Of a stretch of DNA of 64,000 nt, positions 41,643-51,659 are shown one piece after another. Position numbers and translations under genes: made by a program. Numbering within the stretch: the stretch's first letter is position 1; each line of letters starts with the position of its first letter. Origin of the DNA: Trifolium pratense. Its lineage: Eukaryota; Streptophyta; Magnoliopsida; Fabales; Fabaceae. The stretch covers positions 20,990,127-21,054,126 of the forward strand of contig NC_060062.1 in the NCBI RefSeq assembly GCF_020283565.1. Reading direction: 5' to 3'. Below the pieces are notes generated by a model that was not told the DNA's origin, did no database searches, and was given only the letters and a program-made list of their open reading frames with translations.

Positions 41643-41769
41643 CAGAACCCTCAATAAAGAGAACTCTTCCAAAAACTAGCGTATGCCGCAAATTGTTGCG
41701 CTGACACGGTATTCTTTAGTAAAAGGCGAAAGAATAGTTCGCTATGTCATCACAACACGGCTCCGTGCT
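41642..41769 (-). ncRNA. U5: U5 spliceosomal snRNA
   Basis: Core RNA of the U5 snRNP, whose loop I aligns exons during splicing. On the minus strand the sequence TATTCTTTCGCCTTTTACTA AAGAATA (41693-41719) contains the invariant U5 loop I, closed by a perfect 8-bp stem (TATTCTTT/AAAGAATA). Outside it GACAT pairs with GTGTC, GTTGTG with CGCAAC, and GCCGT with GCGGC, giving the long U5 5' stem. Then comes a Sm site AGTTTTTGG (41668-41676) and a 3' stem-loop AGAGTTCTC/GAGGGTTCT with a UUUAUU loop. The 5' end is set by TATA distance (about 41769) and the 3' end by the stem-loop and 3' box (about 41642). The loop I stem differs from the common plant sequence, but the pairing is kept. Expression is not shown. 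Confidence 0.88.
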
Positions 41770-41793
41770 TATTACAGGCAGAAGTCCTTTCAT

Positions 41794-41842
41794 TTTATAT
41801 GCGAGCTGCTTAATTTAGTTTATGCATTAGGCGATGTGGGAC
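41794..41842 (-). promoter_or_regulatory. U5 snRNA promoter: USE and TATA box
   Basis: The upstream sequence element GTCCCACATCG (minus strand, 41842-41832) matches the plant USE consensus RTCCCACATCG exactly. TATAAA (41799-41794) lies 32 nt downstream. In plants that spacing specifies RNA polymerase II snRNA genes (U1, U2, U4, U5), while Pol III genes such as U6 have about 10 bp less. The TATA box is about 25-30 nt before the RNA start. Confidence 0.88.
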
Positions 41843-42224
41843 TTCCTTTAGAACATAAATTCCCAATATACGCTCACTTGACCCCTTTCTACCTTCCATA
41901 ATGAACTGCCTGTTGTCACAATCTTCCACTCTTCACCCATTCAACCAAACATCTATTTGGATGTGCTTTTAAATCGGGACAACTGTGTATTTCAAGAGTT
42001 TTTAGTGAGGTCACATGCTTCTCAAGATGTACAAACTCCTTAGCTTTGAAATATTGCTTAATTCATCTGGCAAACGATCCAATACCGGGAAATACATTAT
42101 AGCCAAGTGCTCAAGAGAAGTCAGATGTTGCAGTCTAGTTGGTAAAGATGATATGTTCTTGCAATTTTCAACAGATAAGAACCTGAGTTTATGTAAACCT
42201 TGTATACCTTCTGGCATCTCAAAG

Positions 42225-42420
42225 CATTCTAATTAAAATAACACTAACGCAACGCAACCACGTGTAAGCATCCAGTTCTGTAATTTTAGAACTAGTTAAT
42301 ATACATAACATAAAAATGACCAGCAATGAGGTAACACCAACACATAAGCATAGGTAACAATATAGCTAAAGAAGATTAGCCCTCACTCATAACTCAACCA
42401 GGAAGAGACTGCAGAAGCTT
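42225..42420 (-). repeat. Duplicated ORN intron 1 segment
   Basis: It matches 33785-33995: ACCACGTGTAAG, TTAGAACTAGTTAATATACA, AATGACCAGCAATGAGGTAA, CATAGGTAACAATATAGCTA and TCACTCATAACTCAACCAGG. It continues without a gap from the LRR fragment, which shows that different source loci have been joined. Confidence 0.8.
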
Positions 42421-43075
42421 AGGTATTTGATTGATGGCATAAAATAATCTTGCATTGAACAATAAACTTAAATCATATTCATTAAAGCCATATAAGTGCA
42501 GCTATTTATTTCTTTCCGCATCCCCACTTAGGTTCTGGAACATTTATACAAAATCACATTTAACTACTTACACAAACATACCATTCTGGTGGTAAGCAAC
42601 AATTAAAAAGGATGAGCATCTTAGCGTCGTGTCGGATTCATGTGCCTGACTGCCTGTCCTTTATAGATTCATAGTGCTTCATTCATAAACGATGACTAAT
42701 GTCCTCCAAAGCACAATGGCATTAATTAAAAAAAAGTAGAGAGCTCAGAGATAATATTTTTCATCCAATAATTCAGGATAAGTGATGTTACCCAACACCA
42801 CAAATAATGGCATCTTGCACATATGATATTGTACAATGACTATTCAATATCAACAAATAACAATGGCTAATAGGAGAGAGTATGTTCTGCTTACTATTTT
42901 ATTATTCAGCTTCTGCTACTATTGGTTGAATATAATTCATGTAAAGTTCAAAAAGGTGTGTGAAGCAGTAAAAAAAACAAAAAATGAGAGCTCAGATTTA
43001 TATTTTTTCGTCCAGTATTTCAGGATATGTGATGTTACCCAACACCACAAATAATTTCATCACAGCTCTCAGTTT

Positions 43076-43146
43076 TGCACCAGCCGGGAATCGAACCCGG
43101 GTCTGTACCGTGGCAGGGTACTATTCTACCACTAGACCACTGGTGC
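43076..43146 (-). tRNA. tRNA-Gly (GCC), copy 2
   Basis: Identical 71-nt mature sequence to copy 1, in the same orientation, inside duplication copy B (about 42830-43215) that matches 36337-36750 closely. It has an intact cloverleaf and anticodon GCC. Confidence 0.97.
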
Positions 43147-43453
43147 TTCGTGTTAACAATTCCGACAATATACTATATAATTATAAAACGCTACTTCATC
43201 AATGTGTTTCCTTTTACTTATTATACTTATGAAGCCCAAATACTATACGACACTCATACGCTACATATACAGAAATACGGCGAAATTTATAAAATTAAGT
43301 AGATAAATCTTTTTTTTTGTACATAGATAAGTCTTCTTATAATTTAAGAAAAACTATTTTTTTAGGTTCATCGAAATATGTATTTGGTCTATAATATAAA
43401 CCAAATACATTAGTTTTATAATGAATCTAAAAATAGTTTATTTTTCATAATAA

Positions 43454-43642
43454 GGATTGGAGCGTCCAAGTGGTAAGGGTCTTGGTCCCCTTAAGCATGT
43501 GATCAGGGGTTTGATTTCTGGCTCAGGCTTATGGAGATAATTCGGTTGAAATGGGATAACTCACTTTATGTGTCCCATAGGTTCCCGATAGAGATTAGTC
43601 ATCGCTAACATTCCTACCAATATCATGGAAAACAAAAAAAAA
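43454..43642 (+). mobile_element. tRNA-derived SINE upstream of the NLR
   Basis: A box GATTGGAGCGTCCAAGTGGTAAGG and B-box-like GGGGTTTGATTTC are followed by a body with GGCTCAGGCTTATGGAGATA and ATTCCTACCAATATCATGG, ending in a poly-A run. It is a different family from the one at 36827. Target duplications are not clear. Confidence 0.6.
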
Positions 43643-44554
43643 TTGCCAACACGTGCAAAAGACTTTGAAGAGTTTTCTCCAACCACTTCAATGACTTTTT
43701 GATTTTTCAGTTTGAAACCATTCATCAATATCTCTCTAACTAAGATATTGTTACTATTCTATTTTGTTTGGCTTTGCTTTGCTTTGAAGTTTCAATGGCT
43801 GATATAGTGTTATGTCCACTTTTGCAAGTAGTTTTTGAGAGACTAACTTGCCATCTTCTGAAACTTGTGGCTCAAGCTTGTGGTTTCGAAGACGAGATTG
43901 AAAAGCTCCAACATTCCTTACGCCATATCAAGCCACTGCTTGAAGATGCAGAACAACAAGCAAATAATAAAGCTCTCAAATCTTGGCTCATACAGCTTTG
44001 AGTTGTTGCTTATGATGCAGACGACTTGCTTGACGAATTCTCCCTAAAACTAAACCTTTTATGTGATGGGTTGTAATCATCTTCGTCAGGTCGCTTCTTT
44101 AAGTATCAATTTGTTGAGAATATTGTTTCTTCTTTTAGATCACATGCTTCTTATCTTGAACTATTCCCTAAGTTGAAACGAATTAGGCAGAATCTTGATG
44201 ATTTAGTATGTGATATGTCAAGTTTTCATTTGAAACAATTGAGTGTTGAATTTGATGGGAGGAGACAAACAGGATCTTTTATAATCAACAGAGAGGTTTT
44301 TGGAAGAGAAAATGATAAGGAGAAAATCTTGGAGATGGTTTTGAAGAATAATGAGAGAGGCCAAATCCAAATCTATGGAACTGTTTTTGTCATAGCTATA
44401 GTTGGTTTAGTTGGAATTGGCAAAACCACTCTTACTCAGTTAACTTACAACGATGAAAGAGTGAGTAGAGATTTTGATTTAAAAATATGGGTTTCTGTTA
44501 ATGAGGATTTTTGTGTGAAGGGTATCATGAGATCAATAATAGAATATGTTACTG

Positions 44555-45345
44555 TTAGTTTTCGGTTTTAAAAATCGTTTTGAAGATAATAGCAACTGTG
44601 AATTTATCGGCCGAGTCGCGGTTCGATACGCTCTCTTTAAGACGTTTCACGGCACTACCCAAATTGTGCAAGGTAGACTATCAACCGTGAAGTCCCCAGG
44701 ATAAAACAGCCAATTCAAGCGAAATACCGTTAACTACTGCACTGTATAAAACGGCCAGAAAAACACCTCCGATGGTTACTACGAACCAGTCTAGATTGAT
44801 ATGCAAATATCAATTCGAAGTGGTAAACCACTTTCTCTGAAACAACAAGGAAATAATTTTAGAAGTAAGAATATTGAGAGAGAGAGAGAGAGAGAGTTGC
44901 AGTTTTTTTAACGTGAAAAATAATTGTGAGAACTGATGTGTATTTATAGGAAAAGAATGCAACTGATGTGGAGCAAGAAGTGGGAGAGAATCAGGGCCAG
45001 CACATCAAAACGTGGCCACGATTTCAGCAACTGACTGAGTTTTATTAATTAATTTTTTTCACTTCTGAGTATTAAAAATTAAGACATCACCAAGCCCGGC
45101 CCGAACCGATCCGGCCGGACGGCGGCGGCGCGCGATATTCGACATTGTGTGTAGTCTCCCTTTCTTACAAAAGTGGGTACCCCAAGGGCACACCCTTGGT
45201 TGCCACTTTGTGGTATATAAACACTACTAAAGGTAGTGACCCATCCAATGTGGGACTTAAATGTGAACTTTTTCAAATTCACACCTTTAGTTCTTTCACT
45301 TGTGTTTACATTTATGCCAAGTTCATCATACAAGTAGCTAAGTTG
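44555..45345 (-). mobile_element. LTR-like insertion in the NLR NB-ARC region
   Basis: The NLR reading ends at ...SIIEYVT and resumes at about FNNVPPVTKKGCE. The intervening DNA starts TGTTAGTTTTCGG and contains a (GA)n run (44876-44894), a minus-strand TATA-like CCTATAAATACAC (about 44944-44956), and a GC-rich stretch (45092-45135). This is consistent with a solo LTR or a truncated retroelement in reverse orientation. I found no exact target duplication. Confidence 0.55.
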
Positions 45346-47510
45346 CTAACTTGTTCAACAATGTTCCACCAGTTACGAAAAAGGGTTGTGAGATTTCTGG
45401 AATGGATGTGATCAAGTGTCAACTCAGAGATTTGTTGCACCTCAGAAGATGTTTTATTGTGCTGGATGATGTATAGAATCAAGATCGTGATGAGTGGGAT
45501 AAACTCAGAATACTGTTGAGTGGTTGTTGTGCTGAAAGTAGCAAGATCATAGTAACTACACGAAGTGAAAAGGTTGCTTCGATTGTAGGAACGGTTTCTC
45601 CTTATTATTTAAAGAGTCTATCTGATGAAGATTGTTGGGAGTTGTTCAAGCAAAGGGCTTTTATTAATGGGGAAGAATGTGATCAAAAGCTAGTGTCGAT
45701 TGGGAAGGAAATTGTTAAGAAGTGTGGAGGTATACCTTTGGCTGCAAAAACTTTGGGGAGTCTTATGCACTTGAAAAGATATGAAAGGGAATGGTTGTAT
45801 GTTCGAGAAAGTGAATTGTAGAATGTGCTTAAAGGTGAGAATGGAATATTGTCAGCCTTAAGGTTAAGTTATGCTCATTTGTCGTCTCATCTGAAAGGAT
45901 GCCTCGTGTACTGCTCAATATTTCCTAAGTATTATACGATTAAGAAGAAGAAGTTGATCTTAATGTGGATTGAAAAAGGTTTGATTCAATTGGATGAAGA
46001 AGGAAAACCACTTGAAGACATTGGAGATGAATATTTCAAGGAGTTAATGTGGGTTTTTTTCTTTGAGGTTGTCAAAAGGAGCAGCGATGGTGAAGTAATA
46101 GAATGCAGATTGCACAATCTGGTTCATGACCTTTTGCAATTGGTAGCTGGGGATGAATCTGTGATACTAGAATCTAGTAGTTTGCCGAGACATATTTCCA
46201 AAATTCGTCACACGTCTGTGGTTTCTGACTTTGGAGCACATGTTATTCCTAAGAACTTGTACGAGGCTAAAAATTTGAGAAGCCTTCATTTACTTTTTTC
46301 AAAAGATCACCTTGGAGAAGGCCCTGCTAATTGGTTTTCAGAGTTCAGGTATTTGCGCGTGTTGAATTTGAGCGGCAGTGGCATTAAAAGGCTGTATGAA
46401 TCAATTTATGTTTTGATCTCTTTAAGATATCTAGACCTCTCGTGCACCCCTGTTGAGACATTGCCAGAGATGCTTTGTTACCATGCTAGTAAGCTTGAAG
46501 TTTTAGATCTATTTGACTGCAGTGAACTTGTCGAACTTCCCACAGGGTTAAGTAAATTATTCAATTTAAGGCATTTGTTAATTGACGGTTGCAATAGACT
46601 AACACACATGCCAGAACACATTGGAAAATGCTAAAGCTCCAAACACTACCAATGTTTATTGTAGGAACTGAGTCAAGTAAAAGCCTTACAAAATTGCAAA
46701 GACTACATTTGAAGGGCGAGTTGCACATTAAGCAAATGGAGCATGTAAAACATGCAACTGAGGCAAAGTTAGTAAACTTAAGAGGGAAGTCACAACTTTA
46801 TTCATTAAGTTTGTCATAGAAACATTATGACGAGTTTTGCAAGCTGAATAACAAATTAGTTCTTGAGAGTATTGTACCACCCCAAAGTTTGAAAAGTTTG
46901 TGTATTGAAGAATATCCAGGGATTTGCTTTCCAAGATGGATTGGTGCAGGCAAACTCCCTAATCTGAGCAAAATGGTGTTGATTAATTGCAGAAGATGTG
47001 AATGTCTCCCCACACTCGGTAAATTTCAATTTCTGAAAACTATTCACTTGCAAGGAATGCATAGTGTGATAAACATTGGTCGAGAGTTCAATGGTGAGTG
47101 CTTAGGAATAAAATTTCAGTTATTGCAAGAGCTATCTATTATAGACTTTCCTAAATTGAAATTTTGGTGGAGTATGAATGGCGAAGAAGAGTTTTCTTCC
47201 CTTGTTAAATTAACCATCAGGAGATGTCCAAAGTTGAAAAGCATGCCAGAAATTCAATCTCTTCAACATTTGGAATTGCAAAACTGTGATGAGATGATCA
47301 CTTCAACATTCAATCTCAGCAAGAAACACTTCCTGTCTCACTACCCTTGTTATAGATCAATTTATAGGCCAATTGATTCATTTAGAAAGCATCCTACAAA
47401 ATAATGCTTCTCTCACTTCTCTAACTATTAGTTCATGTCCAAATCTTCTCTCCATTCCCTCAACTTTAGGATGTTTGACTGCACTTAAAACACTAATAAT
47501 CCGTTGTTGC

Positions 47511-47512
<2 letters not shown>

Positions 47513-47559
<47 letters not shown>
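47513..47559. repeat. (AT)n microsatellite inside the NLR LRR region
   Basis: About 23 AT units directly replace coding sequence after LKTLIIRCCE. Another 195 bp of AT-rich DNA follows before the LRR frame resumes at about 47756 with LQLSSLECLEI. Confidence 0.95.
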
Positions 47560-47563
<4 letters not shown>

Positions 47564-48295
47564 CTTCTTCGTACATATACTAATCCTCCCCCTTTTTTTA
47601 TTTTTAAAGAATGTGTCACAATTAAATTAATATTGTATGATTTCCTATAAGTTAATTTTTTTTTTCTATTATTATGGATCAACTAAAATAATCAATTTAA
47701 ATATAAGTAATTTAGAATAAATAACATTATAGTTTCTAATTTAAAATTCAGGGTCTTACAGTTATCCTCATTAGAATGCTTGGAGATAAGTGAGTGTCCT
47801 AATCTTGTTGCTTTCCCAGAAGGTATACAAGGTTTACATAAACTCAGGTCCTTGTCTGTTGAAAATTGCAACAACATATCATCTTTACCAACTGGACTGC
47901 AACATCTCACTTCCCTTGAGCACTTGGCTATAATGTATTTCCTGGTATTGGATCGTTTGTCAGCTGAATTAAGCAATCTTTCAAAGCTAAGGAGTTTGTA
48001 CATCTTGAGCTGCCAAAAAATTTCATTCCTTCCTGAAAGTTTGAAGTATGTGACCTCACTACAAACTCTTGAAATACACAATTGTCCTGATTTAAAAGCT
48101 CTTCTGGGGTGGATTGATAATCTTTCATTTCTCCAATCATTGGTCATATCAGAATGTCATGGAATAAAGTCACTTTCCAGAAGGTCTGAGAAACTTGAGC
48201 AACCTTCAGCATCTATCAATACGTGAATGTTCAGCTCTTGAGGAGGAATGCAGAGAATGTGTTGGTAGCGACTGGCCAAAGATAGCTCATATTCC

Positions 48296-48790
48296 ACATA
48301 CCTATTGTTCTGGGCCGAGCATAGATGCTCGAGTATTAGAGGGTGTCGAACAAACATGATCCGAACGAGCCTGCCATGAAGAGCCCGCAAGACGTGCTCG
48401 ACCCTCCAACGGTCTGATACTCTTACGTATCATAACGGCCGTAAACCGGAATGATGGGCATTTACTACACATCAAGGCCTCCAAGCCATTTTCCGGGAGC
48501 CACTTGATGGCCATTAATGCCATCAAGGGCCTTGGCCCTGCGCTGGGGGCTATATATATGTGACTCAACTTCATTCACAAGGTACGCATATTTTAGCACA
48601 GAAAACCTATTCACACACAAACTGACTTGAGCGTCGGAGTGCCTGCAGATACACAACCCCCCTCCGCTTCAACAGGGGTTTCAACCGTCTTCAACGCTCT
48701 CAACCACCTTCAACGCCGGTGCAGTCGCATTCTCCTGGTCTACACGATCACCTATGTTGGGAATTTCAAGCCTACGCCATTGTCCACAGG
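48296..48790 (+). mobile_element. Gypsy-type LTR relic after the NLR
   Basis: The GC-richer stretch with GCTATATATATGTG (TATA), TTGAGCGTCGGAGTGCCTGC, ACACAACCCCCCTCCGCTTC and CACCTATGTTGGGAATTTCA resembles LTRs of plant Tat/Ogre-type elements. No partner LTR, primer site or coding sequence is in the window, so it is a solo LTR or a fragment. The boundaries are approximate. Confidence 0.5.
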
Positions 48791-48944
48791 GAGTAGCTCA
48801 ACTTAGTTACTAGCAGTATTTTCTTATTGCATTTTATATATCCTGTAGAGGTTTGTATTGTATTTCAGCATAATTAATTTTTCATATAAAAGATAAGATT
48901 TATGTGTAAATTGTATTATGATCCTTTAGTACGAATATTTGTGT

Positions 48945-49722
48945 CTGTATATAGTAAAATATTAATGAGAATGTTTGTTTTTAATGTCAAAATAACATTA
49001 CTCGCTTTCTAGCTAAATATCGTATGTAGACCTTGTCGATATACCATTATTGTTAGAATCGCGAGTAGAATCCTAAATTCCTAGGATTTCGCAATTTTAT
49101 TCTACTACCATCATGGTCTTGAACATTGGACCGAGTAACTCATACATGTATTTGGTGTGCTCGGTTATGATTATGATGAGAATGGAATGGATTCTTTCAT
49201 GATAGACACTTTGATCCTCGGGAATGGATTCATTGACTTACTTTGGCAGCTAACCATTTTTTGAAATCAAATTGCACGAGGTTACAAATTTGACGTATTC
49301 ACGCAGTCAACATATATGTGGTCATTGGATTGAGATTGATAGTACATATTTTGATTTTCTTTAAAATAAAAAATATCGAGAGCTTGAAACTTGAACTATC
49401 CGATCTCAATCCAATGACCACAGACTATGTAACTACGTAAAAAAAATACTAGCATTTCAACAATTTCGTGGTTCATGCCAAAATTTGAATGTAACATAAC
49501 AAACTTTGATTGATTTTTATTCACTAACATATTGTGGCAATGAGCTTGAGGAATAAATTGCATGATCCACGCCAAAACCTGAAAGATTGGTACAAATACA
49601 TGAGCCCAGAAGCATTAACAATCTATGATGCAAACCCAAATGTGCTTGTGGTTACCTCAGGTTTGAACTATGACACTGAGTTACAGTTTTTAAGGAGAAA
49701 GATATTGAAGATTAATTCATAA
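48945..49722 (+). pseudogene. GH5 glycosyl hydrolase, broken and rearranged copy 2
   Basis: 48945 to about 49166 is the inverted copy of 37138-37385, the 3' flank of GH5 copy 1 (shared AATCGCGAGTAGAATCCTA, CATACATGTATTTGGTGTGC). At about 49166 it jumps straight into an early GH5 exon (TATGATGAGAATGGA...), which has a small insertion that shifts frame. An intron follows, then an exon from about 49531 (VAMSLRNKLHDPRQNLKDWY, NPNVLVVTSGLNYDTELQFL). The 3' flank now precedes the 5' coding part, so this is a rearranged fragment with no chance of a full product. Confidence 0.78.
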
Positions 49723-49818
49723 CAACCATTTTCACTCCTCATAAACCTTATTATTATGACCATAATTAATTCATAACAACCATTTTCACTCCTCATAAAC
49801 CTTATTATTATGACCATA
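49711..49818. repeat. 54-bp exact tandem duplication
   Basis: Two adjacent identical 54-bp units (49711-49764 and 49765-49818) start ATTAATTCATAACAACC. The single-copy relative is at 36425-36480. Confidence 0.9.
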
Positions 49819-49979
49819 ATTACGAAAATTTAATTCATGTAAGTTCACAAAGGAGAAGCATAGTGGTGTTGACTAAAAAAGGAAAAATGAGAGCTCAGAT
49901 TTATATATTTTTCATCCAGTATTTCAGGATTGGTGATGTTACCCAACACCACAAATAATTTCATCACAGCTCTCAGTTT

Positions 49980-50050
49980 TGCACCAGCCGGGAATCGAAC
50001 CCGGGTCTGTACCGTGGCAGGGTACTATTCTACCACTAGACCACTGGTGC
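49980..50050 (-). tRNA. tRNA-Gly (GCC), copy 3
   Basis: Identical 71-nt mature tRNA sequence to copies 1 and 2. The shared flank on the 3' side (49880-49979) matches the other two, while the 5' flank diverges immediately after the tRNA (CTCATGTTTTATTTC). The cloverleaf is intact. Confidence 0.97.
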
Positions 50051-50476
50051 CTCATGTTTTATTTCACGCGAATATAAGATATAACAATAACTATATAAAT
50101 ACATCTCATCAATGTCTTTGTGTGTATGACTTTATAAGGGTATGTTTGGCCAGATTTTTTTTTAACATTAAAGCTACTTTAAGAGTGAATCTAAAATTAT
50201 GAGCTTTAAAAATAAAGTTTAAGTTGTTTGGTATATTCAAATTTTTTAGCTTAATTTTTTTTTTAAGATAAATTTTAGATTAGAGAACTCACGCCTCATC
50301 ATGACAAACAATATTTGGTAGAAAAATTTCAGTTGGAAGAGGAGAATTAACGTTATATATCTTTCGAATTTAGTCACTATTAAACAGCGGTGAAACTAAA
50401 AAACAGTGCGTGCAATATAAAGTTGACAACGTTTATATTTTTTTATTTTATTTTAAGCAACAACGTTTATATATAG

Positions 50477-51220
50477 AGTTAGGATCCGTTGACACCAGGT
50501 GTCAAACTTTAATTTGACACCAAATCTTAACCATCTATTTTTTTTAATCAAAGGCTAATAAAAGTATCCTATATTATCTGGAGTGTGTATCTATTTAGGA
50601 GATTCCTTATTTTTAGGTTGCATAAAAATTTAATTTATTTAGTAAAAAAAATAAATTGATTTATTGTTCTAAAAAAATTGATTTGTTGTTCTAAAAAAAT
50701 AAAATTGTTGTTATCCCCATCATTACTATGCTCCTTGCGTTTTCATTCCCCTTTGGTTAACTGCCAAAATCAATGTCAATTGCAAACTATGCAGGTAAAT
50801 AACCGACTACCAACTCAATTTAATTAAAAGGGTTTTCTATACTAAAACCATAAATTGAATTTTTATACCCATATATACCATGATTGATGATTACATATGC
50901 AACTACTTTCGATGATTTATAACCTATATGTGATTCCTAAACTCAATTCAGACACCATGGGAATGAAAATACAAAGGTAATATTGGGGGAGAATAACAAC
51001 AAATAAAAAAAAAAATTCGGGCTTAGGCTCTCATGTTTTAAATTTTTTTTTGGTAGAACAATAAATCAAATTTTTATGCAACCTAAAAATAAGGAATATT
51101 CTAAATAGATATGCACATGAGTTAATATAGGAAACTATTATTAGTCTTTGATTAAAAAACATAGACGGTTGAGATTTGGTGTCAAATTAAAGTTTGACAC
51201 CTGATGTCAACGGATCCTAA

Positions 51221-51222
<2 letters not shown>
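50477..51222. mobile_element. Long inverted-repeat (foldback-like) element
   Basis: Arms of about 170 bp are inverted copies: left AGTTAGGATCCGTTGACACC (50477 onward) with GTGTCAAACTTTAATTTGAC, right ending GTCAACGGATCCTAACT (51222). Further matching pieces are AATAAGGAAT and GTTGCATAAAAA. About 400 bp of unrelated non-coding DNA lies between. The right arm runs directly into a (TA)n tract. There is no transposase. Confidence 0.85.

Positions 51223-51223
<1 letters not shown>

Positions 51224-51312
<89 letters not shown>
51224..51312. repeat. (TA)n microsatellite, about 89 bp
   Basis: About 44 AT dinucleotides sit against the right end of the foldback-like element. TA-rich DNA also precedes its left end, so the element may have inserted into an AT repeat that later expanded. 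Confidence 0.97.
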
Positions 51313-51314
<2 letters not shown>

Positions 51315-51498
51315 ATACCTCAATTTGGTGTGGATTTTTACTTTCCAAATTTACCCTTCACACTAATATAAATCTACAACCACTACCACAATAACTTCCA
51401 TCAGTTTTATATTTGTTTGTTTCGGTAACCAACTTTCAATAACAATTTCACTTTCTCATTATTTCTACCGTACATATGAAAAAGGATTTAATTGATAT

Positions 51499-51651
51499 GC
51501 ACCGACGGTGTAAAATACTTTTACATTGTCAACTAATATCAACCATGTTTTCCGCCACATCACCTCACTTCACCCACTTTCTTGATATGACATGGCAAAA
51601 TGATGGTTGTTTATTGGACGACTGTGTAAAACTATTTTACACCCTCTATGC
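51499..51651. mobile_element. Small MITE
   Basis: Ends GCACCGACGGTGTAAAATAC and (inverted) GCATAGAGGGTGTAAAATAG form 27-bp imperfect inverted repeats around about 100 bp. No ORF belongs to it. Confidence 0.7.
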
Positions 51652-51659
51652 TTCTTGTA

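Larger units (their letters stand above)
40882..41964 (-). mobile_element. 1,083-bp insertion with 12-bp target duplication, carrying a U5 snRNA gene
   Basis: GCTTTTAAATCG occurs at both borders (40870-40881 and 41965-41976), and the uninterrupted paralogue at 48091-48102 has the site once. The ends show no inverted repeats and no long poly-A tail. The insert contains a U5 snRNA gene with promoter and 3' box (41629-41842, minus) and about 700 bp of other sequence, including TATA-like CTATAAATACC at about 41263. The mechanism is unknown; a 12-bp duplication with no TIR could fit target-primed insertion or double-strand-break repair. Confidence 0.75.
40690..42220 (-). pseudogene. LRR fragment of an NLR, split by a 1.1-kb insertion
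   Basis: Minus strand. 42217 to about 41977 reads PEGIQGLHKLRFLSVENCKN ISSLP, then SLEHLAIMYFPVLDRLPDEL and SKLRSLYILRS; 40881 to about 40690 continues DLKALPGWIDNLSFLR and the terminal segment corresponding to 48100-48290 of the larger NLR. Between them is an insertion (40882-41964) with a 12-bp target duplication. This copy is inverted relative to the NLR at 43.8-48.3 kb. Confidence 0.8.
43796..48295 (+). pseudogene. CC-NB-LRR resistance gene, decayed
   Basis: Reads as a coiled-coil NLR immune receptor. CC start (43796: MADIVLCPLLQVVFERLTCH, then EDAEQQANNKALKSWL); NB-ARC with P-loop GLVGIGKTT (44404-44430), LDDV, IIVTTRSEKVA and CGGIPLAAKTLGSLM; LHNLVHDLL in the MHD-region position; then many LRRs to the C-terminus (about 46200-48290). 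It is dead. In-frame stops lie at 43999 (TGA where Arg is expected), 44074, 45474 and 45819 (TAG for Trp after DDV and after SEL) and 46817 (TAG where the 39.8-kb copy keeps TGG). There is a 1-nt loss near 46631, frame changes near 47380 and a 1-nt gain near 48170. About 795 bp of foreign DNA interrupts NB-ARC (44555-45345), and a (TA)n plus about 200 bp interrupts the LRRs (47513-47755). Confidence 0.92.
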
